From assembly GCF_008868125.1 (NCBI RefSeq), contig NZ_WAAQ01000001.1:496001-560000 (forward strand): 64,000 nucleotides of DNA, written 5' to 3'. Shown here piece after piece: positions 24,088 through 32,671 of this stretch (position 1 is the first letter of the stretch; every line of letters starts with the position of its first letter). A program made the translations under genes and the position numbers. Source of the DNA: Microbacterium maritypicum. Lineage in GTDB: Bacteria > Actinomycetota > Actinomycetes > Actinomycetales > Microbacteriaceae. The notes under the pieces are model-generated. The model was not told the origin of the DNA and ran no database searches. It saw only the letters and a program-made list of their open reading frames with translations.

Positions 24088-24939
24088 CTAGAGGATGACC
24101 GTGGACTTGCCGTGCACGATCACGCGATCCTCGGCATGCCACTGCACGGCGCGCGCGAGCACCAGACGCTCGACGTCGGCGCCGCGGCTCTGCAGCTCGG
24201 CGGCCGACTCGGAGTGGGTCACGCGCGTGACGTCCTGCTCGATGATCGGCCCCTCGTCGAGGTCGGCCGTCGCGTAGTGCGCGGTCGCACCGATCAGCTT
24301 GACGCCGCGATCCTTGGCCCGCGCATACGGGTTCGCACCGATGAACGCGGGCAGGAACGAGTGGTGGATGTTGATCACCGGGGCCTCGAGCCGGGTGATG
24401 AAGTCGTCGGTGAGGATCTGCATGTAGCGCGCGAGCACGACGAGATCGACGTTGCCGCGCAGCAGCTCCAGCTGGCGCTCCTCCATGGCGGCCTTGTCGC
24501 CGGAGGGGATGTGCACGAACGGCACGCCGAACGACCGGACGGCCTCGGCCAGGTCGGGGTGGTTGGAGACGACCATCGTGATGTCGATGTCGAGCTGCCC
24601 GCGCTGAGTGCGCCACAGCAGCTCCATCAGGCAGTGGTCGTACTTCGAGACGAAGATCGCGACGCGCTTGCGCCGGGCCACGTCGTGCAGCGACCACTCC
24701 ATGCCGAAGCGCTCGGCGACGCCGGCGATGTCGGCTTCGAGCGCGGGGCGCGCGGCCGAGAGCCCGTCGAGGTGGATGACGGTGCGCTGGAAGAAGCGTC
24801 CGCCCTCGGAGTCCGTCGAGTGCTGGTCGAGGGAGATGATGTTCGCCCCGTGCTGAGCGAGCACGCCGGCGACGGCGGCGACGATGCCGGGCTGATCGTC
24901 GCAGGCGATAAGCAGGCGGGCGGTATCGGGCTGAGACAT
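24088..24939 (-). CDS. purU: Formyltetrahydrofolate deformylase
   Basis: 283 residues from ATG 24939. An N-terminal ACT domain (LLIACDDQPGIVAAVAGVLAQHGANI) is followed by the formyl-transferase fold. Catalytic-type residues appear in NIHHSFLPAFIGANPYARAKDRGVKLIGATAHYAT, with Asn, His and a later Asp (DEGPIIEQDVTRV). It hydrolyses 10-formyl-THF to THF and formate, balancing one-carbon pools and supplying formate for purine synthesis. Length fits PurU. It is divergent from the antiporter at 25057. Confidence 0.95.
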   Translation of the reverse strand: MSQPDTARLLIACDDQPGIVAAVAGVLAQHGANIISLDQHSTDSEGGRFFQRTVIHLDGLSAARPALEADIAGVAERFGMEWSLHDVARRKRVAIFVSKYDHCLMELLWRTQRGQLDIDITMVVSNHPDLAEAVRSFGVPFVHIPSGDKAAMEERQLELLRGNVDLVVLARYMQILTDDFITRLEAPVINIHHSFLPAFIGANPYARAKDRGVKLIGATAHYATADLDEGPIIEQDVTRVTHSESAAELQSRGADVERLVLARAVQWHAEDRVIVHGKSTVIL

Positions 24940-25056
24940 GGGGACTCCTCGAGGGTGTGCATCGATTCTGCCGTGGATGCGCCGAGCGGGCGAATCGCGA
25001 GAGCACCGCGCGATGCCCTGCACCCGCGCGACGGCCGCCTCACCTACCCTGAGAGC

Positions 25057-26271
25057 ATGGAAGCGAGCGACCTCGGCCTGGTGCTGGTGCCCCTGCTGGC
25101 TGTCGCCGCACCCCTGCTCGCCCGTGGCGTGCGGCCGGTGGTCCGGGTGCCGATCGTGGTGTTCGAGCTCGTTCTCGGCATCCTCATCGGTCCCGCGGTT
25201 CTCGGCTGGGTCGAGACGGGACCGCTGCTGGAGAAGCTCAGCGACTTCGGCCTGGCGCTGCTGTTCTTCGTCGCGGGCACCGAGATCGACTTCACGAAGG
25301 TCGCGGGCAAGCCGCTCGCCCGGGCATCGCTCGGGTGGCTGCTCAGCGTGATGCTGGGCATCGGCCTGGGTTTCTTCTTCGCGCCGGGTGAGGGGATGGT
25401 GGTGATCGGGATCGCCCTCAGCTCGACGGCGCTGGGAACGCTGATGCCGATCCTGCGCGACGCCCGAGAGCTCGACTCGCCCTTCGGTCGTGCGATCAGC
25501 GCGATCGGTGCGGTCGGCGAGTTCCTGCCGCTCATCGCGATCTCGATCTTCCTGAGCACGCGGACCACTCCGATCGCCACCGCTGTGCTCCTGACCTTCG
25601 TCGTGCTCGCCGGTCTCGCCGTGCTGTTGGCCACGCGCGTGTCGCACGGACGGCTGCACCGTATCGTCCGCGCCACCCTGCACACCTCCGATCAGTTCGG
25701 CGTGCGCTTCGTGATCCTCCTCATCGCCGCCCTCGTGGGGCTCAGCGTCATGCTTGACCTCGACATGCTGCTGGGAGCGTTCGTGGCCGGCGCGATCTGG
25801 CGCATCATCATGGCGCGCGCGCCGAAGAAGGATGCGGAAGAGGTCGAGAGCAAGATCGAGGCGATCGCCTTCGGATTCCTCGTGCCGATCTTCTTCCTCT
25901 ACACGGGTGTCACGTTCGACCTGCAGGCGCTGCTCACATCGCCGTCGGCGCTGGCTCTGGTGCCGATCTTCCTGATCGCCCTGCTCGTGATCCGCGGATC
26001 GGCGGCGCAGCTGTCGGCCCCGCCCGGAGCGAGTGCTCGCGATCGCGTGGCCCTCGGGCTCCTCGCCGCGACCGGTCTGCCGATCATCGTCGCCGTGACG
26101 GCGATCGGTGTCGACCAGGACATGATCGACAGCGGCACGGCCGCGGCGCTGGTCGGCGCCGGCATGCTGTCGGTGCTGCTGTATCCGCTCATCGGCATGA
26201 CTCTCCGCGGCGACCGCGCGGAGGTCGTCGGGCCGGAGCGGGCCGCCGAGTCCACGCAGGGAGAACTGTGA
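25057..26271 (+). CDS. CPA2-type cation:proton antiporter (KefB/NhaS3-like)
   Basis: 404 residues with about 12 membrane segments covering the Na_H_Exchanger domain. The conserved LLFFVAGTEIDF (near 70), ALSSTALGTLMPILRD (near 128) and GAFVAGAIWR (near 245) motifs are present. No C-terminal TrkA-N or other regulatory domain follows, so it is a minimal transporter, ending in a short polar tail. Start ATG 25057 with GAGAG upstream. It exchanges Na+ or K+ for H+. Its stop overlaps the next gene's GTG. Confidence 0.88.
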   Translation: MEASDLGLVLVPLLAVAAPLLARGVRPVVRVPIVVFELVLGILIGPAVLGWVETGPLLEKLSDFGLALLFFVAGTEIDFTKVAGKPLARASLGWLLSVMLGIGLGFFFAPGEGMVVIGIALSSTALGTLMPILRDARELDSPFGRAISAIGAVGEFLPLIAISIFLSTRTTPIATAVLLTFVVLAGLAVLLATRVSHGRLHRIVRATLHTSDQFGVRFVILLIAALVGLSVMLDLDMLLGAFVAGAIWRIIMARAPKKDAEEVESKIEAIAFGFLVPIFFLYTGVTFDLQALLTSPSALALVPIFLIALLVIRGSAAQLSAPPGASARDRVALGLLAATGLPIIVAVTAIGVDQDMIDSGTAAALVGAGMLSVLLYPLIGMTLRGDRAEVVGPERAAESTQGEL

Positions 26272-26738
26272 CCACCGCATCCGCACTCTTGACCCAGGCC
26301 GTGAAGGATCTGCAGGACACCCCGAAGGAGGGACTCGGCGAGCAGCGCGATTCCCGGTGGCGCGGGCGTCGCATCGTGCGGGTCGGAGACGCCTGGCACC
26401 TGGGCGTGCTGCTGCTGACAGAGACGCACGCGCTGGCGACGGCGGAGGTGCTGCGCGCGGCCGACCCCGGGCGCCGCGGCTACACCGCGGAGTCGGCCAG
26501 GGAGCGTGCCGAGCGCCGAGCCGAGGCACTGCGCGGTGGCTTCGGCGAGGGTGAGGTCGTGCACGTGGGGTGGAGCGTCATCGACGTCGACGGGGTGGAT
26601 GCCGGAGGCTCCTCCGGGCCGCTCGCCCTGATCGACGGGGTGCCGTCCGTGCGCTGGAGCACCGCGGGCGGTTTCATGCCGCTGGAGGCATATCTGCGCG
26701 AGCGTGTGGCGCTGCTGCGGGACGCGACCGCGAGCTGA
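26268..26738 (+). CDS. Conserved hypothetical protein (156 aa)
   Basis: The GTG start at 26268 overlaps the antiporter stop (GTGA), indicating translational coupling. The protein is soluble, with a basic N-terminal third (DSRWRGRRIVRVGDAWHLGVLLLTET), an Arg/Glu-rich helical stretch (TAESARERAERRAEALRGG) and a C-terminal FMPLEAYLRERVALL. I do not recognise a characterised family. Codon use is typical of the window. A role with the antiporter is possible because of the coupling, nothing more. Confidence 0.7.
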   Translation: MTTASALLTQAVKDLQDTPKEGLGEQRDSRWRGRRIVRVGDAWHLGVLLLTETHALATAEVLRAADPGRRGYTAESARERAERRAEALRGGFGEGEVVHVGWSVIDVDGVDAGGSSGPLALIDGVPSVRWSTAGGFMPLEAYLRERVALLRDATAS

Positions 26739-26753
26739 CGCGGGTTCCCCGAC

Positions 26754-27470
26754 TCAGGCGAAGGTCTCGGCGAAGCGGCGCAGGAGCGCTGCGCCCTCGG
26801 TCACCGATGCCGCGAGCACCTGCTGCTGCACCGCGTCGAACTCGTCGGGGTCGAAGTAGCCGGTGGTGCGGTAGAACGTCATGCGGTCGGCGAAGTCGCG
26901 CGGAGTGGGCTCGGGGTGGAACTGCGCCGCGTACAGGTGCGTGCCCACGCGGTAGGCCTGCACCGGACAGGTCTCGTTCGTCGCCAGCAGCACGGCACCG
27001 GGAGGGGTGCTCGCTGCGCTTTCCTTGTGCGCCGTGAAGACCGTGAGAGCCGAGCCGCTGGGGCCGAACACGGGGTCGGCTGCACCGGCTGCGGTCGTGT
27101 CGATCACGGTGGCGCTCGCGGGTTCAGGGGTGTCGGTCACGACCTCGCCCCCGAGCATGCGGGTGACCACGCCGATGCTGAAGCAGGTGAAGAACACCGC
27201 GATCTCGGCCGCCATCGCCGCGTCCGCCAGCGTGCGGAGGTCGGCTTCGACCCGCAGCTGCTCCGCGGACTTCACCGTGTCGGAGACGTTGAACGGCGAG
27301 CCCCCGACCACGACGCCGCGGTACCCCCGGAGACGCTCGATGTGCAGCGGCGTCTGCAGCAGATCGAGCCGGTCGACCACGTCGACACCGAGGGCCCGGC
27401 GGAAAGAGGCATGCTCGGCATCCGCCGCCCCGATCTCGGGCCGCACGCAGACGTAGAGAAGCGAGGCCAT
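26754..27470 (-). CDS. Class I glutamine amidotransferase-like protein
   Basis: 238 residues. The nucleophile elbow FFTCFSIGV has C96 and the acid-base pair is H185/E187 in AAQFHPEPT, so the glutaminase triad is intact. It resembles GMP synthase-like stand-alone amidotransferases in which the glycine-rich elbow is modified (TCFS instead of GxCxG). Such proteins remove amide nitrogen from glutamine or gamma-glutamyl compounds; the acceptor is unknown. It is convergent with the preceding gene, with only 15 bases between stops. Confidence 0.85.
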   Translation of the reverse strand: MASLLYVCVRPEIGAADAEHASFRRALGVDVVDRLDLLQTPLHIERLRGYRGVVVGGSPFNVSDTVKSAEQLRVEADLRTLADAAMAAEIAVFFTCFSIGVVTRMLGGEVVTDTPEPASATVIDTTAAGAADPVFGPSGSALTVFTAHKESAASTPPGAVLLATNETCPVQAYRVGTHLYAAQFHPEPTPRDFADRMTFYRTTGYFDPDEFDAVQQQVLAASVTEGAALLRRFAETFA

Positions 27471-27510
27471 CAGGAGATTCTAACGATCGCGCGAGGCCGG
27501 GCCGACGCGG

Positions 27511-28251
27511 TCACCGCGAGGAGTTGGTCGTGCGACCGCGGACGATGCCGACGAAGGTCTCGACGTCGGGCGTGGTGCGCTCGCGCGGCCAGACCAGAGC
27601 GACCGTCGATGTCGGTCCGTCCGTGAGGACGCGGTGGTCGGCGTCTTTGCGGTGGTGCAGGCGGGCGAGGGACATCGGGACGACCACGATGCCGACTCCG
27701 GATGCCGCCGTCGCGACAGCCTCGCCGGTCGGCAGTGCGGCGAAGGTCGCCGGGAGGGTCCCGGGGAGATCGAGCGGGCCGAGCACGTCGTCGGTCAGCC
27801 CGATCAGGACTTCGCCCTCGAGGTCGGAGCCCGTGAGCTCAGCGGCCGCCATCAGGTGCGAATCGACCGCGGCGACGACGACGGGGAGCTCGTCGTACAG
27901 GGGGATGATGTGCAGAGCATCGTCGGTGAGCGGCAGACGCACCAGCGCCGCGTCGACCCCGTCGAGCGCGGCCCGCTGTGTAGCGGCCTCGATCGGAACG
28001 AGCTCGAGCGGCACTCGTGGCATCCGCTGCTTCCACGCATCGATCCACTTGCCGGGTGTCGCCCCTGGCACCGCGCCCAGACGGAAGGTGCGCGGCGCTT
28101 CCGGCTCCGGCTGAGGAGCGTCGAAGACGACCTTGGCGGTCGGCTTCTTCGGCTTCTGTGGGGGGAATCGCTCGGCGGGGGCGGCCTTGTTCCGGCGCAC
28201 AGGCGTGCCCCTGCTTGCGCCCTTCGCGGGCCGTCTTCCCTGATTCGCCAT
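27511..28251 (-). CDS. LysR-type substrate-binding domain without DNA-binding domain
   Basis: 246 residues. The first 45 are basic and proline-rich (RRPAKGASRGTPVRRNK) with no helix-turn-helix. The rest (about 52-240) is a LysR-type periplasmic-binding-like effector domain: FRLGAVPGATPGKWIDAWKQRMPRVPLELV, DAALVRLPL, and AVATAASGVGIVVVPMSLARL. Actinobacteria have such stand-alone domains, often near DUF5997, which is not seen here. It may act as a ligand sensor bound to another regulator or to nucleic acid through its basic tail. Function unknown. Confidence 0.8.
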   Translation of the reverse strand: MANQGRRPAKGASRGTPVRRNKAAPAERFPPQKPKKPTAKVVFDAPQPEPEAPRTFRLGAVPGATPGKWIDAWKQRMPRVPLELVPIEAATQRAALDGVDAALVRLPLTDDALHIIPLYDELPVVVAAVDSHLMAAAELTGSDLEGEVLIGLTDDVLGPLDLPGTLPATFAALPTGEAVATAASGVGIVVVPMSLARLHHRKDADHRVLTDGPTSTVALVWPRERTTPDVETFVGIVRGRTTNSSR

Positions 28252-28261
28252 GGGGTCAAGG

Positions 28262-28573
28262 TTACTCGGCGAGCGGTTCCGGCACCTCGTGCAGCGGCGC
28301 CGGTGCCGTGGCAGCGAGCGTGCGCTGGGCGCGGCGGATCAGCCCGACGGCTCCGCCGACGAGCAGCAGCACACCGATCGTCAACACGACGATCATGTTG
28401 ACGGTGGTCGGGGTCAGGGCCAACAGCCCGTCTGCGAGGGTCTCGCGTCGGTCGTCGTCGGCGAGCATCCAGAGGGCGCTCGCCGCGACGGAGGAGAACA
28501 GGAGGCCCCAGATGATGGCGGCCCAGCGGGTGCGGGGCGGGGTGGCCGGTTCGATGATCGTGGGCGTGCTCAT
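28262..28573 (-). CDS. Small membrane protein coupled to the PspC protein
   Basis: 103 residues from ATG 28573, which overlaps the PspC gene stop by one base (TGATG). Two membrane helices (AAIIWGLLFSSVAASALWML and MIVVLTIGVLLLVGGAVGLI) flank a short acidic loop, with polar ends. No family name can be given with certainty. Genomic coupling suggests a role with the envelope-stress PspC/LiaF-like protein. Confidence 0.75.
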   Translation of the reverse strand: MSTPTIIEPATPPRTRWAAIIWGLLFSSVAASALWMLADDDRRETLADGLLALTPTTVNMIVVLTIGVLLLVGGAVGLIRRAQRTLAATAPAPLHEVPEPLAE

Positions 28574-30147
28574 CACTGGTCTTCCTTCACGGGCTCGTAG
28601 ATGGTGACGTTGATGGCACCACTGGTCTGATCGATGGTGACGGGCTGGACGGTGGTCGCAGACACACGGTCCGAGGAGATGTCCTGGACGATGACGGACT
28701 CGCCGCCGCGGTCCTCGAAGGACCAGACGCCGCTGTCGATGATGGTCGCGGTCTCACCCTCCACCCGCGTCCAGTGCGCCGTCCCGGTGTCGAGCGTCGC
28801 GCGAAGCTCGAGCTCCACTCCCGCATCGACGTAGATCTCGGTGGTGCCGGAACCCTTCTCGATCACGATCGGCCGGGGCGCGCCGTCATGCTGGTTCAGC
28901 GAGAGATAGAGGTCTCCGAACGGCTGACGGATGTGCTCCGCCCGGTTGTTGGAGATCGACGCCCAGCCGAGCGTGAAGCCCTGAAGGGTCGAGAATGCAC
29001 CGGCCACCAGTCCGCCCATCAGCGTGAGCACGGTGACGAAGGCCAGGAAGCCGCTGCGGCGACGGAACGCTCCGGCGACGATCATGCCGAGCGCGAGGAT
29101 GAGTGCGGCGGCGAGTAGTCCCAGCGCTCCGCCGAGGGACTCACCGCCGGTGACGAGACCGACGGCGGCACCCGTGATGATGGCGAGACCGATCATGGTC
29201 GCGGCGAAAGCGAAGCCCGCCCGCGGGTTCGATGCCCGGCGGATGCGACGGCGCTCGGCCGCCTCTGCGGCGAACACCGCGGCCTCGGCCTGGCGCTCGC
29301 GGCGCAGCTGGTCACGGGCAGCCCGTTCGACATCCTGCTGCTGGCGCCGCCATGCCTGGTCCTGCTCCTTCCAGGCGGCGTGCTGAGCGCGCCAGGCCTC
29401 GAGGGCCGCAGGGTCTTGAGAACCGGGCGGCAGCGGAACCGGCGGTGCGGGCGGGGTGAGGGCGAGCGAGGCATCCGGTGCCGCAGGCTCCGCGACGGTG
29501 TCGGCCGCGGCGTCTGCCTCGATCGGGAGAGTGGCATCCGCCCCCTCGGCGGTACCCGAACCGGCGAGGGGGGCGGATGCGGCCGGGGCCGCCTGATCTG
29601 CGGAAGCCACCGGCAGATCCGGCGCGGAAGCACCCGGGGTGCGGCTGGCAGCACGCACGATCAGGAAGAGCAGGCTGGCGACGAGCACGAGCCCGAGGAT
29701 CCAGCTGATGAGGGAGAGAGCCGACCAGCCGTCGTATCCGAGTCCGAACAGGCGGCCCGCGAGCGGAGCCGTGGGGAACAGGCCGATGACGGCCATCGCC
29801 AGGATGCCCCACTGCACGGGCTGGTAGTCGCGGCGCAGCAGGTCGCGCACGTGCACCCGTCCGTCGACGTCGGGCAGCAGCGCCCAGGCGGCGGCGTAGA
29901 GGAAGATCACCGGCAATCCGAACAGTGCGGCGACCACGAGCACCCCCCGCACGATCAGCGGGTCGATGCGCAGGCGCGCGGCGATGCCAGCGGCGACCCC
30001 GCCCAGCCAGCCCTCGGAGCGGGCGACGCCGAGACCGGCGACCCAGAGCAGGAAGCGATCGGCGCCGCGCGGGATATCTGTGCCCTCAGCGCCACCGGCC
30101 GGAGCGGCGGGTTCGGCAGGGGGCGGGGGCGCAGTCGGAATCGTCAT
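28573..30147 (-). CDS. PspC-domain / LiaF-like membrane protein
   Basis: 524 residues. After a proline-rich start comes a PspC domain (about 28-90, GWLGGVAAGIAARLRIDPLIVRGVLVVAALFG). Two membrane segments follow near 105-150, then a disordered Ala/Pro-rich linker with a charged helix (AWRAQHAAWKEQDQAWRRQQQDVERAARDQ). Four more helices lie at about 335-420, and the extracytoplasmic C-terminal domain (about 425-524) resembles LiaF/DUF2154 beta-repeat proteins. LiaF proteins restrain a neighbouring kinase until the envelope is damaged. It is divergent from a kinase that itself starts with a PspC domain. Confidence 0.85.
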   Translation of the reverse strand: MTIPTAPPPPAEPAAPAGGAEGTDIPRGADRFLLWVAGLGVARSEGWLGGVAAGIAARLRIDPLIVRGVLVVAALFGLPVIFLYAAAWALLPDVDGRVHVRDLLRRDYQPVQWGILAMAVIGLFPTAPLAGRLFGLGYDGWSALSLISWILGLVLVASLLFLIVRAASRTPGASAPDLPVASADQAAPAASAPLAGSGTAEGADATLPIEADAAADTVAEPAAPDASLALTPPAPPVPLPPGSQDPAALEAWRAQHAAWKEQDQAWRRQQQDVERAARDQLRRERQAEAAVFAAEAAERRRIRRASNPRAGFAFAATMIGLAIITGAAVGLVTGGESLGGALGLLAAALILALGMIVAGAFRRRSGFLAFVTVLTLMGGLVAGAFSTLQGFTLGWASISNNRAEHIRQPFGDLYLSLNQHDGAPRPIVIEKGSGTTEIYVDAGVELELRATLDTGTAHWTRVEGETATIIDSGVWSFEDRGGESVIVQDISSDRVSATTVQPVTIDQTSGAINVTIYEPVKEDQ

Positions 30148-30261
30148 GCTTCGATCCTGGCGGCCGCAGGGGGATGCCTGCCATGGGGGGAACCCCTGAG
30201 CGGCCCCTGATTCTGGGCAGGGGAGCACCCCGAGCGGGCGCGCGGGTGATTGGATTGCCCC

Positions 30262-31509
30262 ATGTCCTCTTCGGCGCACGCTCCTGCGCGGCCCCCGCGC
30301 GTGGCCGCTCCACCGCGCCCGCCGCTGACCCGGGATCGTGAGTGCCTGGTGGCCGGCGTCAGCACGGGGCTCGCCCGCCATCTCGGTGTGCGGGTGTCGT
30401 TGGTGCGGGCGCTGTTCATCGCCCTCACGCTGTGCGGCGGCGCCGGCATCCTCCTCTATGCATGGTGCTGGATGTTCACGCCCTGGGCGGAGGGCGAGAG
30501 CGCGCCGACCAGACGGATGCCGGTGGCCTGGCTGCTGCTCGCCCCTGCCGCGGTCGGGATGCTCGTCGTCCTCGTCTGGCGAGGAGGCAGCGACTGGCTA
30601 AGCGGATCGATCCCGCCCGGCACCGCGGCCGTCGTCGTCGGCGGCACCGTGGCCTTCGCGACGGGTGCCGGTCTCTGGGCCACGCTCATAGATCGCACCG
30701 ACACCGCGCGCGGGCCCCGGCACACCCTGAGCATCCGGATCCTCTCGATCCTGCTGCTCGCCCTGCTGGTCACGGTTCTGCTGTCCTGGCCGGTGGCGCG
30801 GTCGGGTGTGGCGCTGGTGCTCCTCCCACTGGTCGGGCTCGCCGCCGTGGTGTCGTCGACGCTGATCCCGCGGTGGCGGGAGCTGTCGGGTGAGCGGGTG
30901 CGCCGCATCCGCGAGGAGCAGCGCAGTCAGATGGCCGCCCACCTGCACGACTCGGTGCTGCAGACACTGGCGCTGATCCAGAACAGGGCGGGGGCCTCCA
31001 GCGAAGCCGCGCGGCTTGCCAGGGCGCAGGAGCGCGAGCTGCGTGCCTGGTTGTACGACGGCGATGCCCCCGCCGACAGTGATCTTCCGACCGATCTGCG
31101 CGACTATGCGGGAGCGCTCGAACTCGACTACCCCGTGCGCATCGACGTCGTCTCGGCCGGGCTGTCGACCGAGCGGGCGAGCGGGGAGCTCGCCGCGGCG
31201 GCGCGGGAGGCGATCCTGAACGCGGCCCGGCACGCGGGTGGCGAGATCTCCGTGTACATCGAGGGAAGCGCCTCGGGGGTGGACGTTTTCATCCGCGATC
31301 GGGGGGCGGGATTCCGACTCGACGACGTGCCCAGCGATCGCCTGGGGGTGCGGGAGTCGATCATCGGCCGCATGCGCCGTGCGGGCGGCACCGGAGAGGT
31401 CCGCAGCGATGGGAACGGCACCGAGGTGCGCCTTCGCATCACCACGAGCGTGCTCCAGGATCGACCGGCGCCGCGCCCGACCTCTTCCCGGGAGGAGAAC
31501 CATGGCTGA
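30262..31509 (+). CDS. Histidine kinase with N-terminal PspC domain (LiaS-like)
   Basis: 415 residues from ATG 30262. PspC domain at about 22-78 (RDRECLVAGVSTGLARHLGVRVSLVRALFIALTLCGG), then four further helices to about residue 200. The HisKA_3-like helix RSQMAAHLHDSVLQTLALIQ has H229. A HATPase domain (ILNAARHAGG, then DRGAGFRLDDV) completes the kinase. It is paired with the regulator that starts 8 bases before its stop. Together with the divergent PspC/LiaF-like gene this forms an envelope-stress module; the sensed stress is inferred. Confidence 0.92.
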   Translation: MSSSAHAPARPPRVAAPPRPPLTRDRECLVAGVSTGLARHLGVRVSLVRALFIALTLCGGAGILLYAWCWMFTPWAEGESAPTRRMPVAWLLLAPAAVGMLVVLVWRGGSDWLSGSIPPGTAAVVVGGTVAFATGAGLWATLIDRTDTARGPRHTLSIRILSILLLALLVTVLLSWPVARSGVALVLLPLVGLAAVVSSTLIPRWRELSGERVRRIREEQRSQMAAHLHDSVLQTLALIQNRAGASSEAARLARAQERELRAWLYDGDAPADSDLPTDLRDYAGALELDYPVRIDVVSAGLSTERASGELAAAAREAILNAARHAGGEISVYIEGSASGVDVFIRDRGAGFRLDDVPSDRLGVRESIIGRMRRAGGTGEVRSDGNGTEVRLRITTSVLQDRPAPRPTSSREENHG

Positions 31510-32161
31510 CAGCATCCGGGTCGTGATCGTCGACGACCACTCGATCTTCCGCTCCGGGCTGCGCGCCGACCTCGACGCGAGCGTCGACGTGGTCGGAGAG
31601 GCCGCCGACGTGCCGTCCGCGATCGCGGTGATCGGCGAGACGCAGCCCGATGTCGTGCTCCTCGACGTGCACCTGCCAGGGGGTAGCGGAGACGATGCGG
31701 CCGGAGGCGAGGCCGTGATCCGCGGCTCGTCTCCCACCGCCGCCCGGTTCCTCGCCCTGAGCGTGTCGGACGCGGCGGCCGATGTCGTGCGCGTGATCCG
31801 CGCCGGCGCCAGGGGCTACATCACCAAGGGGTCGTCGGGTGTGGAGGTCAGCAGCGCGGTGCGCGCAGTGGCCGACGGGGATGCGGTGTTCTCTCCGCGG
31901 CTCGCCGGCTTCGTGCTGGACGCGTTCGGTGCGGTGGCCGGTGAGACAGCGACGGCGACCGACGAACTCGACCGGCTCTCGGCGCGCGAGCAGGAGGTCA
32001 TGCGCCTCATCGCCCGCGGCTACGCGTACAAGGAGGTCGCATCCGAGCTGTTCATCTCGATCAAGACGGTCGAGACGCACGTGTCATCCGTGCTGCGGAA
32101 GCTGCAGCTGTCGTCGCGTCACGAGCTCACGGCCTGGGCCTCGGAGCGGCGCCTGCTGTGA
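31502..32161 (+). CDS. NarL-type response regulator (LiaR-like)
   Basis: 219 residues. Receiver domain with D11-D12 and phospho-acceptor D55 (VVLLDVHLPGGSG); the loop after it carries a small insertion (DDAAGGEAVIRGSS). LuxR helix-turn-helix at about 155-212 (LSAREQEVMRLIARGYAYKEVASELFISIKTVETHVSSVL). It overlaps the kinase gene by eight bases, so the two are made together. It probably regulates envelope-stress genes including the divergent PspC operon. Confidence 0.94.
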   Translation: MADSIRVVIVDDHSIFRSGLRADLDASVDVVGEAADVPSAIAVIGETQPDVVLLDVHLPGGSGDDAAGGEAVIRGSSPTAARFLALSVSDAAADVVRVIRAGARGYITKGSSGVEVSSAVRAVADGDAVFSPRLAGFVLDAFGAVAGETATATDELDRLSAREQEVMRLIARGYAYKEVASELFISIKTVETHVSSVLRKLQLSSRHELTAWASERRLL

Positions 32162-32183
32162 CCCGGCTCTGCGCTCGGATTCC

Positions 32184-32591
32184 TCAGGCGGCGAGCCACA
32201 GACCCTTCTGATCCGTCGCGATGGTGAGCCCGGCGGCAACCGTCTCGTCGTCGCCGATCCTCGCGCCGCGCACGATGCGCGCCCCGGCGCCGATGTCGGT
32301 GCGCACGCCCACGTAGGCGTGATCGCCAATCGCCGCGCCGTGGCCGACGTGCGCGTGCGCGTCCACGAACGCGCCCTCGCCGATCACTGCGTCTTCGTCG
32401 ATCCAGGCGCCGCGCGCGATTGTCGCGCCGGCGCCGACGCGCGCTCCCGGTTCGATATAGGCACCCGCCTCGATATGCGCCTTCGGGTGCACCTTCGCGC
32501 CATGCGCGACGAGACCCCGGCCGTTCGCGTGCTTGCGGTACCGCAGCGTCGCGCCCTGGTCGTTCTCGATGTCGACGTAGTTCTTGCCCAC
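32184..32591 (-). CDS. Left-handed beta-helix (hexapeptide repeat) protein
   Basis: 135 residues from GTG 32591, preferred over longer frames because GGGAGG lies just before it and a longer start at 32693 would overlap the neighbouring glycosylase gene. At least ten hexapeptide turns are visible (AHGAKVHPKAHIEAGAYIEP, VGAGATIARGAWIDED...), as in gamma-carbonic anhydrase-like and acyltransferase LbetaH domains. The helix covers about 28-125. Metal-binding His positions of gamma carbonic anhydrases are not certain. Enzyme or scaffold role unknown. Confidence 0.8.
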   Translation of the reverse strand: MGKNYVDIENDQGATLRYRKHANGRGLVAHGAKVHPKAHIEAGAYIEPGARVGAGATIARGAWIDEDAVIGEGAFVDAHAHVGHGAAIGDHAYVGVRTDIGAGARIVRGARIGDDETVAAGLTIATDQKGLWLAA

Positions 32592-32671
32592 GATTCCTCC
32601 CGTGCTCCGGAGTTCTCCGGATATACCAACAACCACGGCGAGGTCGGATTCATTCCCGCGGATGGATGTTG

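Noticed and set aside
24088..26529. An extended 813-residue reading of the PurU frame
   Set aside because: The upstream part is antisense to the antiporter gene and low in complexity; PurU itself starts with its ACT domain at 24939.
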